DNA from: Kiritimatiellia bacterium | Lineage (GTDB): Bacteria > Verrucomicrobiota > Kiritimatiellia > CAIQIC01 > Lenti-01 | DNA length: 41,065 nucleotides | Assembly: GCA_028681135.1 (NCBI GenBank) | Contig: JAQUJC010000026.1 | Span: forward strand, 1 to 41,065 | Direction of reading: 5' to 3' | Position numbers and translations under genes: made by a program | The notes under the pieces: model-generated | The model's database searches: none | What the model saw: the letters and a program-made list of their open reading frames with translations, nothing else | What the model was told of the DNA's origin: nothing | Shown: positions 17,669 through 25,366 of the stretch, in pieces | How positions within the stretch are numbered: position 1 is the stretch's first letter | How the letters are laid out: each line of letters opens with the position of its first letter

Positions 17669-18682
17669 ATGGGCATTACTCAAAAACGAGTCAAGGAACT
17701 GGTGCGACTATTTCCGCGCCGCCGCATATTGGTGGTCGGCGATCTGATGCTGGACCGCTTTGTTTATGGCAGCGTCGACCGGATTTCCCCCGAGGCACCC
17801 GTCCCCGTGGTCAAGGTTCAGCAGGAATCGGCCATGCCCGGTGGCGCCAGTAATGTCGCCTGCAATATCCGCGCCCTGGGCGGACGCGCGGCGGTCGCGG
17901 GTATGATTGGCAAGGATGCGCACGGAATAGAATTGCGCTGGCTGCTGACCCATACCGATGTGGATGTGGAATGCGCCATGATGTTCGCTGGTGCCAATAC
18001 CACGGTCAAGGAGCGTATCATTGCCGAGCGCCAACAAGTTGTCCGCGTGGACTTCGAGCGCAAGCCGACCTGGACCCGCCGCCAGACCGACACGTTTCTG
18101 GCCATGCTTGCGCTGGAACTCGATTGCGCCGATGGTGTCATCCTCGAGGACTATGGCAAGGGGGTCTTGTCCCAGCCGGTGGTCGATTTGGTTATGCAGG
18201 TCGCCGCCCGGCGCAAGATTCCGGTCGGGTTGGACCCCACCGAGCGCAATACCATCTCGTTTTCCGGCATTACGGTGGCCACGCCCAATCGCAAAGAAGC
18301 CTTTGCCTTGGCCGGTCAGACCGATCCCGGGCAAAAGGAAAATCCCTTAAAAGACCCCCCCCTGCGGAAAGTTGGTGAAATCTTAATGGACAAATGGGGC
18401 TTGCAGCACCTGGCCATCACACTTGGCCCCCACGGCATGTACCTGATGTCCCGTGGCCGCCCGCCCCGCCACGCGCCCACTCGGGCGCGCGAGGTGTTTG
18501 ATGTCAGCGGGGCGGGGGATACCGTCATTGCCACCTGCACGATGGCGCTGGCCGCGGGCGCCACCTTCATGGAGTCCGTCAAACTGGCCAACATTGCCGC
18601 CGGCGTTGTGATTGGCAAAATCGGCACCGCCTCCTGCACCCCCGACGAACTACTGGCGCACATGCGCACCCCCCGGAAATGA
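17669..18682 (+). CDS. hldA: D-glycero-beta-D-manno-heptose-7-phosphate kinase (HldA/RfaE1)
   Basis: PfkB-family sugar kinase of ADP-heptose synthesis, phosphorylating heptose-7-phosphate at C1 for LPS inner core. The 337-aa product has the substrate-binding signature LVVGDLMLDRFVYGSVDRIS followed by EAPVPVV and GGASNVACNIRALGG. The DVSGAGDTVIA anion hole with the catalytic Asp is also present. Only the kinase domain is there: the adenylyltransferase half of bifunctional HldE is missing and should be encoded elsewhere (HldC/RfaE2). It starts at ATG 17669 behind an aaggag box and overlaps kdsB by four bases (ATGA), so the two LPS core genes are coupled. Confidence 0.9.
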   Translation: MGITQKRVKELVRLFPRRRILVVGDLMLDRFVYGSVDRISPEAPVPVVKVQQESAMPGGASNVACNIRALGGRAAVAGMIGKDAHGIELRWLLTHTDVDVECAMMFAGANTTVKERIIAERQQVVRVDFERKPTWTRRQTDTFLAMLALELDCADGVILEDYGKGVLSQPVVDLVMQVAARRKIPVGLDPTERNTISFSGITVATPNRKEAFALAGQTDPGQKENPLKDPPLRKVGEILMDKWGLQHLAITLGPHGMYLMSRGRPPRHAPTRAREVFDVSGAGDTVIATCTMALAAGATFMESVKLANIAAGVVIGKIGTASCTPDELLAHMRTPRK

Positions 18683-19437
18683 GTACCCGCATCGTTGGCG
18701 TCATTCCTGCCCGCTGGGGGTCCACCCGCTTCCCTGGCAAGAGCCTGGCGATGATCGGCGGCAAGCCCCTGCTGGTACGGGTGATTGAGCAGGCCCGCCA
18801 GGCCCGGCAGCTCGATGAGATTCTGGTGGCGACCGATGACGAGCGGATTGCCGTCGCGGCCCGCGATTGCGGCGCCACCGCCGTCATGACACGCTCCGAT
18901 CATCCCAGCGGCACCGATCGCATTGCCGAAGCCATTCGCGATTGTGTTGCGGGCATCGTGATCAATATTCAGGGCGACGAGCCGCTGATCGATCCCGCGC
19001 TGATTGACCGCGTGGCTGCGCGGTTGGCCGACGATCCGCGCTGGGACATGGCGACCGCCGCCGTGCCGATTACCTCCGCGGCAGACGTACATAATCCGGA
19101 TATCGTCAAGGTGGTGCGCGCAGCGGATAGCGCGGCGTTATATTTTTCGCGCGCCCCCATTCCCTTTGTGCGCGGGGCAGGGGCTGGTTTTCCGCCCACC
19201 CCCGGCCAGCATTGGCATCACATCGGCCTATACGGCTACCAACGCGCCTTTTTGAAGCGCCTGGTCCTGACGCCCCCCTGCGATCTGGAACAGCTCGAAA
19301 AATTGGAACAGCTCCGCGCTCTGGCTCTGGGCGCACGCATGGTCGTCATCGAGGGTGACACCCCCGGCATCGGTGTCGATTCACCAGCCGATGTGCCCCG
19401 CGCGGAAACCCTCCTGCGCCAAGCCGGCCTGCTCTAA
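18679..19437 (+). CDS. kdsB: 3-deoxy-manno-octulosonate cytidylyltransferase
   Basis: Activates Kdo to CMP-Kdo for transfer to lipid A. The 252-aa length is standard. Signatures: the nucleotide loop IPARWGSTRFPGKSLA, VATDDERIA, the THPSGTDRIAE-type motif (here SDHPSGTDRIAE), INIQGDEPLIDP and HIGLYGYQRAFL. It closes with PGIGVDSPADVPRAE. The start ATG overlaps the hldA stop. It is the last gene of the plus-strand run that begins at exbB; the next gene is convergent. Together with hldA it shows that this organism makes Kdo/heptose LPS. Confidence 0.96.
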   Translation: MSTRIVGVIPARWGSTRFPGKSLAMIGGKPLLVRVIEQARQARQLDEILVATDDERIAVAARDCGATAVMTRSDHPSGTDRIAEAIRDCVAGIVINIQGDEPLIDPALIDRVAARLADDPRWDMATAAVPITSAADVHNPDIVKVVRAADSAALYFSRAPIPFVRGAGAGFPPTPGQHWHHIGLYGYQRAFLKRLVLTPPCDLEQLEKLEQLRALALGARMVVIEGDTPGIGVDSPADVPRAETLLRQAGLL

Positions 19438-19522
19438 CTCGTCGTGACCCGTTCGGGGGTAAAATGATCATATTGTCGAAGACTGCTGAAACGCCGCTAT
19501 GGAGGGTGTCCCCCCTGTATCT

Positions 19523-20227
19523 TCAATCCGATGCGTTCTCCTTTCCATTTTCACTTTCTAGTGTCTTATCCTGACACGACAGGTTGATCTTGGCAACGGT
19601 GCCAAAACCCATCGGAATCTGTGTCTTTCTTAGTTGGCTGAGATCATGTGCCATCGAGAAGAAGGCAAACATGCATTCAGCCATAAAGCGTGCACAGATC
19701 AAGGCCAGCAGGCCAAGTCCCCATGCGAATAGAAATGTCGCAAGACCGGCAAAGAAGACATTCTTTGCCTCCAGCCATTCCACGCGTTGCATAACCGCTG
19801 CACCGCCCATCCATATCATTAGCATGGCGGGTAGGCTCATCAGGGCCAAAAAGATGAAGGCCATTTCCCCGTGTGCTCGCGTCAACCGAGCTAAAAGAGG
19901 AACCACTACATAGTCGGAATTGTATTGATTCTCATCATCGCGGGCGCAGACGTAAAGGGACTGTAGGGCCATGAACACCGCATACGGAAACGACATCTGC
20001 CAGATGACAAAGGCGACACGCCCCCACCATCCCAAGTCTTGGATAAATGGCCAAGAGCGGAACCACAACACAGCCAATATCACGCCAACGGCGACGGCGA
20101 CGATTCGAAAGAATACAGCCGCGACTCCTCTGATAAAGCGGCCGGATTCCAGTAGGTTGAGTGTCGGTCGGATATCCATGGCCATGCAAATAGCTGACCA
20201 TAATTTTGCTGTAACCTTAGTGCTCAT
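19523..20227 (-). CDS. Hypothetical membrane protein with about four TM segments
   Basis: A 234-aa protein of unknown function. ATG 20227 is chosen over an upstream in-frame start at 20269 because an aaaagggg box lies eight bases before it. About four hydrophobic segments are visible: around FFRIVAVAVGVILAVLWF, MSFPYAVFMALQSLYV, FIFLALMSLPAMLMIWM and FFAGLATFLFAWGLGLLALI. A short charged tail follows. Base composition is lower in GC than the preceding LPS genes, and it marks the start of the accessory island. It lies downstream of the restriction endonuclease on the same strand, but a hairpin separates them. No defence-related domain was recognised. Confidence 0.7.
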   Translation of the reverse strand: MSTKVTAKLWSAICMAMDIRPTLNLLESGRFIRGVAAVFFRIVAVAVGVILAVLWFRSWPFIQDLGWWGRVAFVIWQMSFPYAVFMALQSLYVCARDDENQYNSDYVVVPLLARLTRAHGEMAFIFLALMSLPAMLMIWMGGAAVMQRVEWLEAKNVFFAGLATFLFAWGLGLLALICARFMAECMFAFFSMAHDLSQLRKTQIPMGFGTVAKINLSCQDKTLESENGKENASD

Positions 20228-20325
20228 AGGACTGGCCCCTTTTCTGTCTTCATATATAGTTGACCCCAACGTCCCACCTCAGCAGACCCGGAGGGCGCGT
20301 CCGGGCAGCCTTCGGGGTATGCTGG

Positions 20326-20364
20326 AGGCGATAGCTGGCCGGTTTCGGTGTCCGGCTATCGCCT
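20326..20364 (-). terminator. Hairpin at the 3' end of the restriction endonuclease gene
   Basis: A perfect 10-bp inverted repeat, aggcgatagc at 20326-20335 and gctatcgcct at 20355-20364, encloses a 19-base loop with further ccgg pairing potential. It overlaps the stop codon of the endonuclease gene (TAG at 20358-20356). There is no U-tract, so factor-independent termination is not certain; mRNA 3'-end protection is an alternative. Confidence 0.5.
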
Positions 20365-21150
20365 CGCATACGTCTGAAGGTCTTCCCCTGTGATCTGGTC
20401 GCAGGGGACCAGTCGATAGTGCTTTTCTTCGACGATCTTTACCATGCCCTCGTCGAGCGCCAGCTCGAACAGGGCAATCAGATCGTCAGCAATGAACTGC
20501 GCGGAGATGGCTCGACAATCGAGGTTGGGAAACTTCTCTTCGCAGCATGCTATATCTTGCTTCGCTTGCACAACGGAGAGCTGGTCCGCGCCGCCCTTCG
20601 CTTGAACAGGAAGGACGTACTGAGCGCCTCGTTTGTCGATGCCGACATAGATCTCATCGATTTCGACTTGCCCGAGGTCGCGGACCGTCGTCCGCAAGTG
20701 GTTCTGTAACGAATACGTTGCCAACCCAAGAAAGATGTCGAGAAGGCGATTGTAGCGGACCTTCGCCAACAAGGCTTGTTCGTCCGAGAGAGCGTAAAAA
20801 GAGACGATCTCGGGGGTTGCATCAGGGACTTTGATTGCTGCAAGCTGATCGTTTGGAACGATCCGGTTCTCGCTCACAAGTCGAAAACAGTAAAGGGCGC
20901 GTCCGCGCCCTTCGATGATCCATTCCTTCCCTTCGGGCTGGGTCTTGAGGACGCGCTTCGGCAGTTCGGTGCGATAGCGAATCGAGTAGATAATGTCGCC
21001 GAGGTTCTTCGGTAACTTGATGCGGAGCGCCTTGGCTGCTCGCTCCAAATCCTCTCGTTCGAACGCAATTTCTTCGTCGCCCTTGGTGTACTTCGAGAAG
21101 AATATCTTCTCTATGATGGCCGCGTAGCGGTTCTTCTTTCGTGTCGCCAT
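20356..21150 (-). CDS. Type II restriction endonuclease-like protein
   Basis: A 264-aa protein immediately downstream of a C5-cytosine methyltransferase; its ATG touches the methyltransferase stop (TGAATG) and is preceded by ggaggtg, so it is translationally coupled. The centre carries a PD-(D/E)xK-like signature in the Q variant: VEIDEIYVG (Asp165 in the EID strand) and then YVLPVQAKGG (Gln183-Ala-Lys185). The N-terminal part is helical and basic. By context it is the nuclease of a type II system cutting the sequence protected by the neighbouring enzyme; the recognition site cannot be read from sequence. Unlike a cut-first order, the methyltransferase is upstream, which favours modification before restriction. 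Confidence 0.78.
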   Translation of the reverse strand: MATRKKNRYAAIIEKIFFSKYTKGDEEIAFEREDLERAAKALRIKLPKNLGDIIYSIRYRTELPKRVLKTQPEGKEWIIEGRGRALYCFRLVSENRIVPNDQLAAIKVPDATPEIVSFYALSDEQALLAKVRYNRLLDIFLGLATYSLQNHLRTTVRDLGQVEIDEIYVGIDKRGAQYVLPVQAKGGADQLSVVQAKQDIACCEEKFPNLDCRAISAQFIADDLIALFELALDEGMVKIVEEKHYRLVPCDQITGEDLQTYARR

Positions 21151-22488
21151 TCAGCACCTCCGCGCCGTGAGGCGCTCATTCTCGATCTCGTGTTGCTTTC
21201 TCTTGTGCCGTCCGTTCTTCCTGTCGCGCTTCTTGATTGGCACTTCCACGTCCCAAAACTTCGCAGCCTCGGTCATGTCCACAGCCAGAAGGCTGGGGCT
21301 GCCGAGCGCAAGTGTTTTGTGGGGACGTTGGGGTTTCACGCCGAGAGCCCGAATGATGGACGAAGCGACAGCACGAGCAAGAGGCGGGGGAACCGAGTTC
21401 CCGATCTGTCTTCCTCCGTGCCACTTCGTCACATGGAAGCGAAACCAGTCTGGATAACCGTGCAAGCGTGCCATTTCGCGAACCGAAACACAACGGTTGT
21501 ACCCGTAATGAATGGGGCGAGGGCTCGTAAAAGCCCCCCGTGCGGAGTCGGTTCCGGCTCTGAGTGTGTTGCTTTGCCCATCCGGCGAGAGTTTGAAGAA
21601 CCGCGAGATGGGTTCCACGTCACCGTGAGAGGTCTCCTGGAAACGTCGGCGGGAGATGTCGGTGTGGGCCGTGCGCATACTGGATGTGAGTATTCGTGCA
21701 TCCCATTTTCGAGGATAGCCGAAATGCCAGCAGTCCTCTGTCAGACAGTGCATTTCCCTGGCGAATTTGGATTTCGGCTTCCAGTCCTCTACCCGCACGG
21801 CATCGACGGTCATGAGTTCCTCGAATTGCTCGTTGTCCGGAATGTCTTCAAGTGCGTCTCGGCAGGTGGGGACTGCTACAACTGAGGTGGAAGAGAACAG
21901 ATCGGGTTCGTCAGTTGTCTGTATCTCCGGGTACTCCGGAAGGTGATATCCAGCCTTGGCTCCAAGCAGGAAGAGGCGTTCCCGATGCTGCGGAACGCCG
22001 TAGTTGCGTGCATTCAGTACGCGCCATGGCTGCATGACGGCGTATCCGCGTTCTTCGAACTCCGAAATCAGCAACTGCAAGAACTTGCGATGCTTGCCCA
22101 CCGTGAGACCTTTGACGTTCTCGAAAACGAAATACTTGGCATCAAGGTCCAGAACAAGCCGAACAAACTGCCTGACGAGTTGGTTTCGTGGATCGTCCAG
22201 CATGCGCTGTCCGATCAGTGAGAAACCCTGACAGGGAGCTCCGCCGCAAACAACATCCACACCGCCTTTTCCGTCCGTCTCGTTGTGGCGCTGCAGGATG
22301 GAATGTGCATCGAGGCCGACCACAGAGGTGCTCAGTGTTGCGGCATCCGGGAAGTTAAAATGGTGAACCGCAGCGTGAACAGGGTCCAGCTCGACGGCCG
22401 CAATCACGTCGAATCCGGCCTGCTCGAACCCGAGCGACATGCCGCCAGCTCCGGCGAAAAGGTCTACTACTGTTGGTCTTCTACTCAT
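21151..22488 (-). CDS. DNA (cytosine-5-)-methyltransferase
   Basis: A 445-aa C5-methyltransferase that protects DNA from the neighbouring endonuclease. Motif I VVDLFAGAGGMSLGFE (about 7-22) binds AdoMet; motif IV GGAPCQGFS holds the catalytic Cys86; motif VI is FENVKG (Glu123); motif VIII is PQHRERLF (166-173). Motif X NSVPPPLARA follows a target-recognition region of roughly 180 residues. A basic C-terminal tail of about 50 residues is extra. ATG 22488 has no clear Shine-Dalgarno. The ancestral vsr reading frame ends at 22481 and so overlaps this start by eight bases, which suggests translational coupling before vsr decayed. Confidence 0.93.
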   Translation of the reverse strand: MSRRPTVVDLFAGAGGMSLGFEQAGFDVIAAVELDPVHAAVHHFNFPDAATLSTSVVGLDAHSILQRHNETDGKGGVDVVCGGAPCQGFSLIGQRMLDDPRNQLVRQFVRLVLDLDAKYFVFENVKGLTVGKHRKFLQLLISEFEERGYAVMQPWRVLNARNYGVPQHRERLFLLGAKAGYHLPEYPEIQTTDEPDLFSSTSVVAVPTCRDALEDIPDNEQFEELMTVDAVRVEDWKPKSKFAREMHCLTEDCWHFGYPRKWDARILTSSMRTAHTDISRRRFQETSHGDVEPISRFFKLSPDGQSNTLRAGTDSARGAFTSPRPIHYGYNRCVSVREMARLHGYPDWFRFHVTKWHGGRQIGNSVPPPLARAVASSIIRALGVKPQRPHKTLALGSPSLLAVDMTEAAKFWDVEVPIKKRDRKNGRHKRKQHEIENERLTARRC

Positions 22489-22866
22489 CGGTTTTCAAGA
22501 AAAGATTGATCCTCTCACGAAGCCAATCGGACTATTTCAACTGGCATTACCACACTACCAGAACGGCCCACTCTTGTCGCGTGAGTTCTCTCGTTTGTGT
22601 CCCCTTTGTGTCCGGTCACGGTGCTTGTTCGCCTCGATCTTCGGCTGCCTGTATTCGGGTCTGGATTTCGGGAGGCGAGCGTAGCGGCACCGATGGACGT
22701 GCCAGAAGCAACCGTGAACGAAGGCCACCTTGCGCCGGGAGAGAAAGACCAAATCCGGCTTGCCTGGCAGATCGGCTCGATGGAGCGCATATCTGTAGCC
22801 CATGCTATGAACCATCCGACGTACACCCATCTCGGCGCAAGTGTCCTTCGTACGGACACTGGCCAT
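22481..22866 (-). pseudogene. vsr: Very short patch repair endonuclease (vsr), frameshifted with two nonsense codons
   Basis: Vsr nicks T:G mismatches left by 5-methylcytosine deamination. The N-terminal frame (ATG 22866) has the family pattern: VRTKDT, YRYALHRADLPGKPDLVF (catalytic Asp), FVHGCFWH (catalytic His) and EYRQPKIEANKHRDR. It then runs into a stop at 22557-22555. The expected C-terminus lies in another frame: TRELTRQEWAVLVVW, a TAA at 22549-22547 exactly where the family has Glu (WEC), CQLK, a TAG at 22534-22532, then SDWLRERINLF and a natural stop at 22483-22481. An 11-bp tandem duplication (22592-22602 and 22603-22613, 10 of 11 identical) explains the frame change: removing one unit restores it. 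Three lesions argue for a real pseudogene rather than a read error. Confidence 0.85.
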
Positions 22867-22964
22867 GGTCTACGAGCGCACTGTACGGCTGATTCTGTCC
22901 ATTCTTTTCCTCCGTCACGCATGAGGCGTAGAGCAAATACGAGAAGAAGCCGGCGTTCAATACT

Positions 22965-23320
22965 GTGAGCCTACGAACAGAAACAGCATATCAGGCCAGC
23001 GAACCAGACAGGTGCCACTCGACCACCGACCCGCAGCCGCCCGCGCAGAGTCCGAAGGGGCCAGCGGTTGTGCTGGAGGCGTCGAATGGGAAGCATGGAG
23101 AGGCACAGGCCAACCTACTGGAACAGATTCTATCCCGGGAGAACAGGCTTATGGCTAACAGTCTCGTTCGACGAGCCCTGACGACACAAGGGTTATGGAA
23201 GCAAGGCGTACCCCACATGCGGCAACAATGGGTTGAGCTTCATTATCCCACGTCTTCGGGTGTGAGATCAACGGCTGGAATCGCCGTATGCGGACCCGCA
23301 TATACGGTGGTGCTTCTTAA
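22965..23320 (+). mobile_element. Group II intron remnant: fused RT/maturase ends plus domain V
   Basis: The frame at 22965-23336 is not a normal gene. It begins like the N-terminus of a group II intron reverse transcriptase (GEAQANLLEQILSRENRLMA) and jumps straight to the typical C-terminus (LVRRALTTQGLWKQGV, then MRQQWVELHYP), missing all palm and finger domains. Immediately downstream, 23278-23315 reads gccgtatgcggacccgcat followed by atacggtggtg, which matches the catalytic domain V hairpin of bacterial group II introns. About 1 kb of coding sequence has therefore been deleted internally. The element cannot splice or move by itself. It sits between the restriction-modification genes and dispersed repeat copy A. 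Confidence 0.7.
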
Positions 23321-23387
23321 ACCACTCTTCATCTAAGTTGTCTTTATCCATGCTGTTATTCCTTACAGAGCGTTGCGAGTGCGAGAT

Positions 23388-23519
23388 TGGGTTGCGAAGG
23401 CTGTTTTTGACGATTTTGGGAAAAAAATGACTAAAAAACGCTACAAACCCTGATTTTGGGCCTGTTTTTGTCATTTTTGGCCTGAAAATGCTGATTTTCA
23501 TCACTTTTTGGCTATTTTG
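23388..23519 (-). repeat. AT-rich dispersed repeat, copy A
   Basis: Read on the minus strand, this 132-bp segment starts caaaatagccaaaaagtgat and ends gccttcgcaaccca. It aligns along its whole length with copy B at 38679-38819 on the plus strand, with substitutions and a few short indels. Much of the unit consists of short ccaaaaatgac / tttttggc words that could pair with each other. One end overlaps the last codons and stop of the 23501-23917 gene. Confidence 0.85.
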
Positions 23520-23917
23520 GGCGAGGGTGCGGGGGCGTCGAACAGCGCTTGGGCTGACTCCCGGGTCAGGAGGCAGATGGTCAGAATGCCCAGGATGGTG
23601 CCGAAGGGCATGAGGAGGCATTCCAATGCGGCGATAACGATGCAGGCGGTCCGCGACTTGCGCCGTTTGAGCATTCGGCCTGCGGCTATCATGGCGCCGC
23701 CGATGGCCCAGCCGCCGAGCACGATCAGGCTCCCCATCACCACGAAGACCCATCCGATAATGGCGGGTGGCGGCGGGCTGGAGTTGAAGGCACCCGTCAG
23801 CAGGGCGACGCCCACGCCGACATGGATCAACGGCAGACAGGCGAACAGGATCGTGAAGCCGCCCAGGATGAAATGAAACAGACTGAGGAGATCGAGGTTT
23901 TTCTCGAGTTCATTCAT
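23501..23917 (-). CDS. Conserved hypothetical membrane protein
   Basis: A 138-aa protein with three to four membrane segments: LFHFILGGFTILFACLPLIH, then GVGVALLTGAF, a second helix around IIGWVFVVMGSLIVLGGW and a third around LLMPFGTILGILTICLL. The pattern LDLLSLFHFILGG, PLIH, and the late MPFGTILGI is one I recognise from a widespread family without known function. ATG 23917 is preceded by aaaagga. The last codons and stop (PKIAKK*) lie inside dispersed repeat copy A, so the native C-terminus may have been replaced. It is the last of three minus-strand genes after the SDR and photolyase. Confidence 0.8.
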   Translation of the reverse strand: MNELEKNLDLLSLFHFILGGFTILFACLPLIHVGVGVALLTGAFNSSPPPPAIIGWVFVVMGSLIVLGGWAIGGAMIAAGRMLKRRKSRTACIVIAALECLLMPFGTILGILTICLLTRESAQALFDAPAPSPKIAKK

Positions 23918-23948
23918 GGGTAGTTCCTTTTGGGATGGGGGGGGGGCA

Positions 23949-25295
23949 TCAGGCGTGCCAGCGGTCGATGTAGGCCTGGATGTCGAATTTGCGGCGGAGT
24001 CCGTTGGCGTTCATATAGCGGAGGGTGCCGAAGATGGGCCGCTCGGTCCAGGGGCGGTCGTGGAGTCCAAAGCACCAGGCGACGCCGACGATGCCGTTGG
24101 GGTCGCGTCCATCCAGTTCATATTTGTTGTTCAGATACAGGGCGGTTGCGAAGGCGTCGCGAGGGGTGGGGGACCATTCGATGATTTTCTTGCCCCAGTA
24201 CATGCGCATATAGTTGTGCATGCGTCCGGTGCGGATCAATTCGGACTGGGCGGCATTCCAGCAGGGATCGTGGGTGGCGGCGGCTTCCCACTGGTCGCGG
24301 GTGTAAAGAAACTCACGTGGGTCGTCGCGGTGGCGGGCGAGGGTGGCCCGCGCCCAATCGGGGAGCGCGTCATAGCGGTCGCGGGCGGGATTGAACCAAC
24401 AGGCATTGAGAGCCAGTTCACGACGAACGATGAGCTGCTCGAGGAAGGCATCGGTAGCGACTCGCGGGGCATCGGTACGGCCCACGCGCAGGGCGATGTC
24501 GAGGGCGGAAATTTGGCCAAAATGGAGATAGGGGCTGATGCGGGAGGTGGCGTCGAGGACCGGGTCTTTGGCTTCGGTGGCGTAGTCGGCAAGGCGGTGC
24601 GCCAAAAAGCGTTTCAGGAGTCGGTTGGCGGCAGCGGCTCCGCCGGAAGGATGCTCGACGGAGGGCAGGCTGTCAGTGACGCCCAGGCGGTGACACAGGG
24701 CAGCGGGGTGGTCGAGGGAGAGCGATTTTTCGGCGAGGTTCAGCGACGGGATGGCGACTCGGCGGGCTCGCGGACGTTTCAAAAACAGCGGGAGTTTTTT
24801 ATGAATCTTGGGTCGGAGGGTGCGCGCAGCGTACTCGGCGTGGTCGGATGCCTCAGCAAGCGGGACAATGGCATCAGTTTCCACCAAGATAAAGGGGCAG
24901 GTGATGTGCGGGGCGACTGCCGCGCGCCAGGCGCGCTGGACGGGGAGATACCCGACATCGCCGACGAGCAGGGCGGCGTGTTGGGCGAGGGGGGGGATGA
25001 CCGTTTCGGGTGCGCCGGACCGGATGCAGAAGCCGATGCCGCGAGCCGCGAGACGGTTGCGGGTTTCGCGGAGCCCCTCGAGCATGAATCGGTAGTGGCG
25101 GTAATTGGCATCGGGGTAGGACGTGAGGGCAAAGGCAACCAATACGGGCAACTTCAGGGTATTGGCCTGCTCGATGGCCTGTTCGAGGGCATCGTTGAAT
25201 TCCGCGCGCTGGGCCTGCTGCATCCAATAGAGCACGTAGCGGCCCGGTCGGGGCGAGGCCGCGTTCTGCGGCTGGATGCGGGCCGGATGGATCAT
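23949..25295 (-). CDS. phr: Class II CPD photolyase
   Basis: Light-driven flavoenzyme that splits cyclobutane pyrimidine dimers. The 448-aa product starts at ATG 25295 behind an aggggg box (the frame is open further upstream to 25376 but would overlap the SDR gene). The N-terminal antenna domain has YVLYWMQQAQRAEFNDAL, and the FAD domain has ISPYLHFGQIS, FLEQLIVRRELALN and MRMYWGKKIIEWS. The last motif, together with ALYLNNKYELDGRDPNGIVG and WCFGLHDRPW, is diagnostic of class II rather than the class I PhrB type. A ten-base G run lies in the gap between this gene and the next. Confidence 0.93.
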   Translation of the reverse strand: MIHPARIQPQNAASPRPGRYVLYWMQQAQRAEFNDALEQAIEQANTLKLPVLVAFALTSYPDANYRHYRFMLEGLRETRNRLAARGIGFCIRSGAPETVIPPLAQHAALLVGDVGYLPVQRAWRAAVAPHITCPFILVETDAIVPLAEASDHAEYAARTLRPKIHKKLPLFLKRPRARRVAIPSLNLAEKSLSLDHPAALCHRLGVTDSLPSVEHPSGGAAAANRLLKRFLAHRLADYATEAKDPVLDATSRISPYLHFGQISALDIALRVGRTDAPRVATDAFLEQLIVRRELALNACWFNPARDRYDALPDWARATLARHRDDPREFLYTRDQWEAAATHDPCWNAAQSELIRTGRMHNYMRMYWGKKIIEWSPTPRDAFATALYLNNKYELDGRDPNGIVGVAWCFGLHDRPWTERPIFGTLRYMNANGLRRKFDIQAYIDRWHA

Positions 25296-25366
25296 GCTGC
25301 CCCCTGCGTTAGAGGGGGGCGCGGTGCTGCGGCGGGGGGGAGCATGGTGTTGGCCAGCGGGTTGCG

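Noticed and set aside
19438..19522. ggaggg/cccccc pairing as a terminator between kdsB and the convergent membrane protein gene
   Set aside because: Stem too short and without a U-tract; too weak to call.
21190..21885. 231-aa plus-strand open frame
   Set aside because: Lies opposite the C5-methyltransferase, which carries all catalytic motifs.
22965..23336. 123-aa open frame taken as an intact gene
   Set aside because: It joins the two ends of a group II intron reverse transcriptase without the catalytic domains and reads through the domain V hairpin, so it is a remnant.
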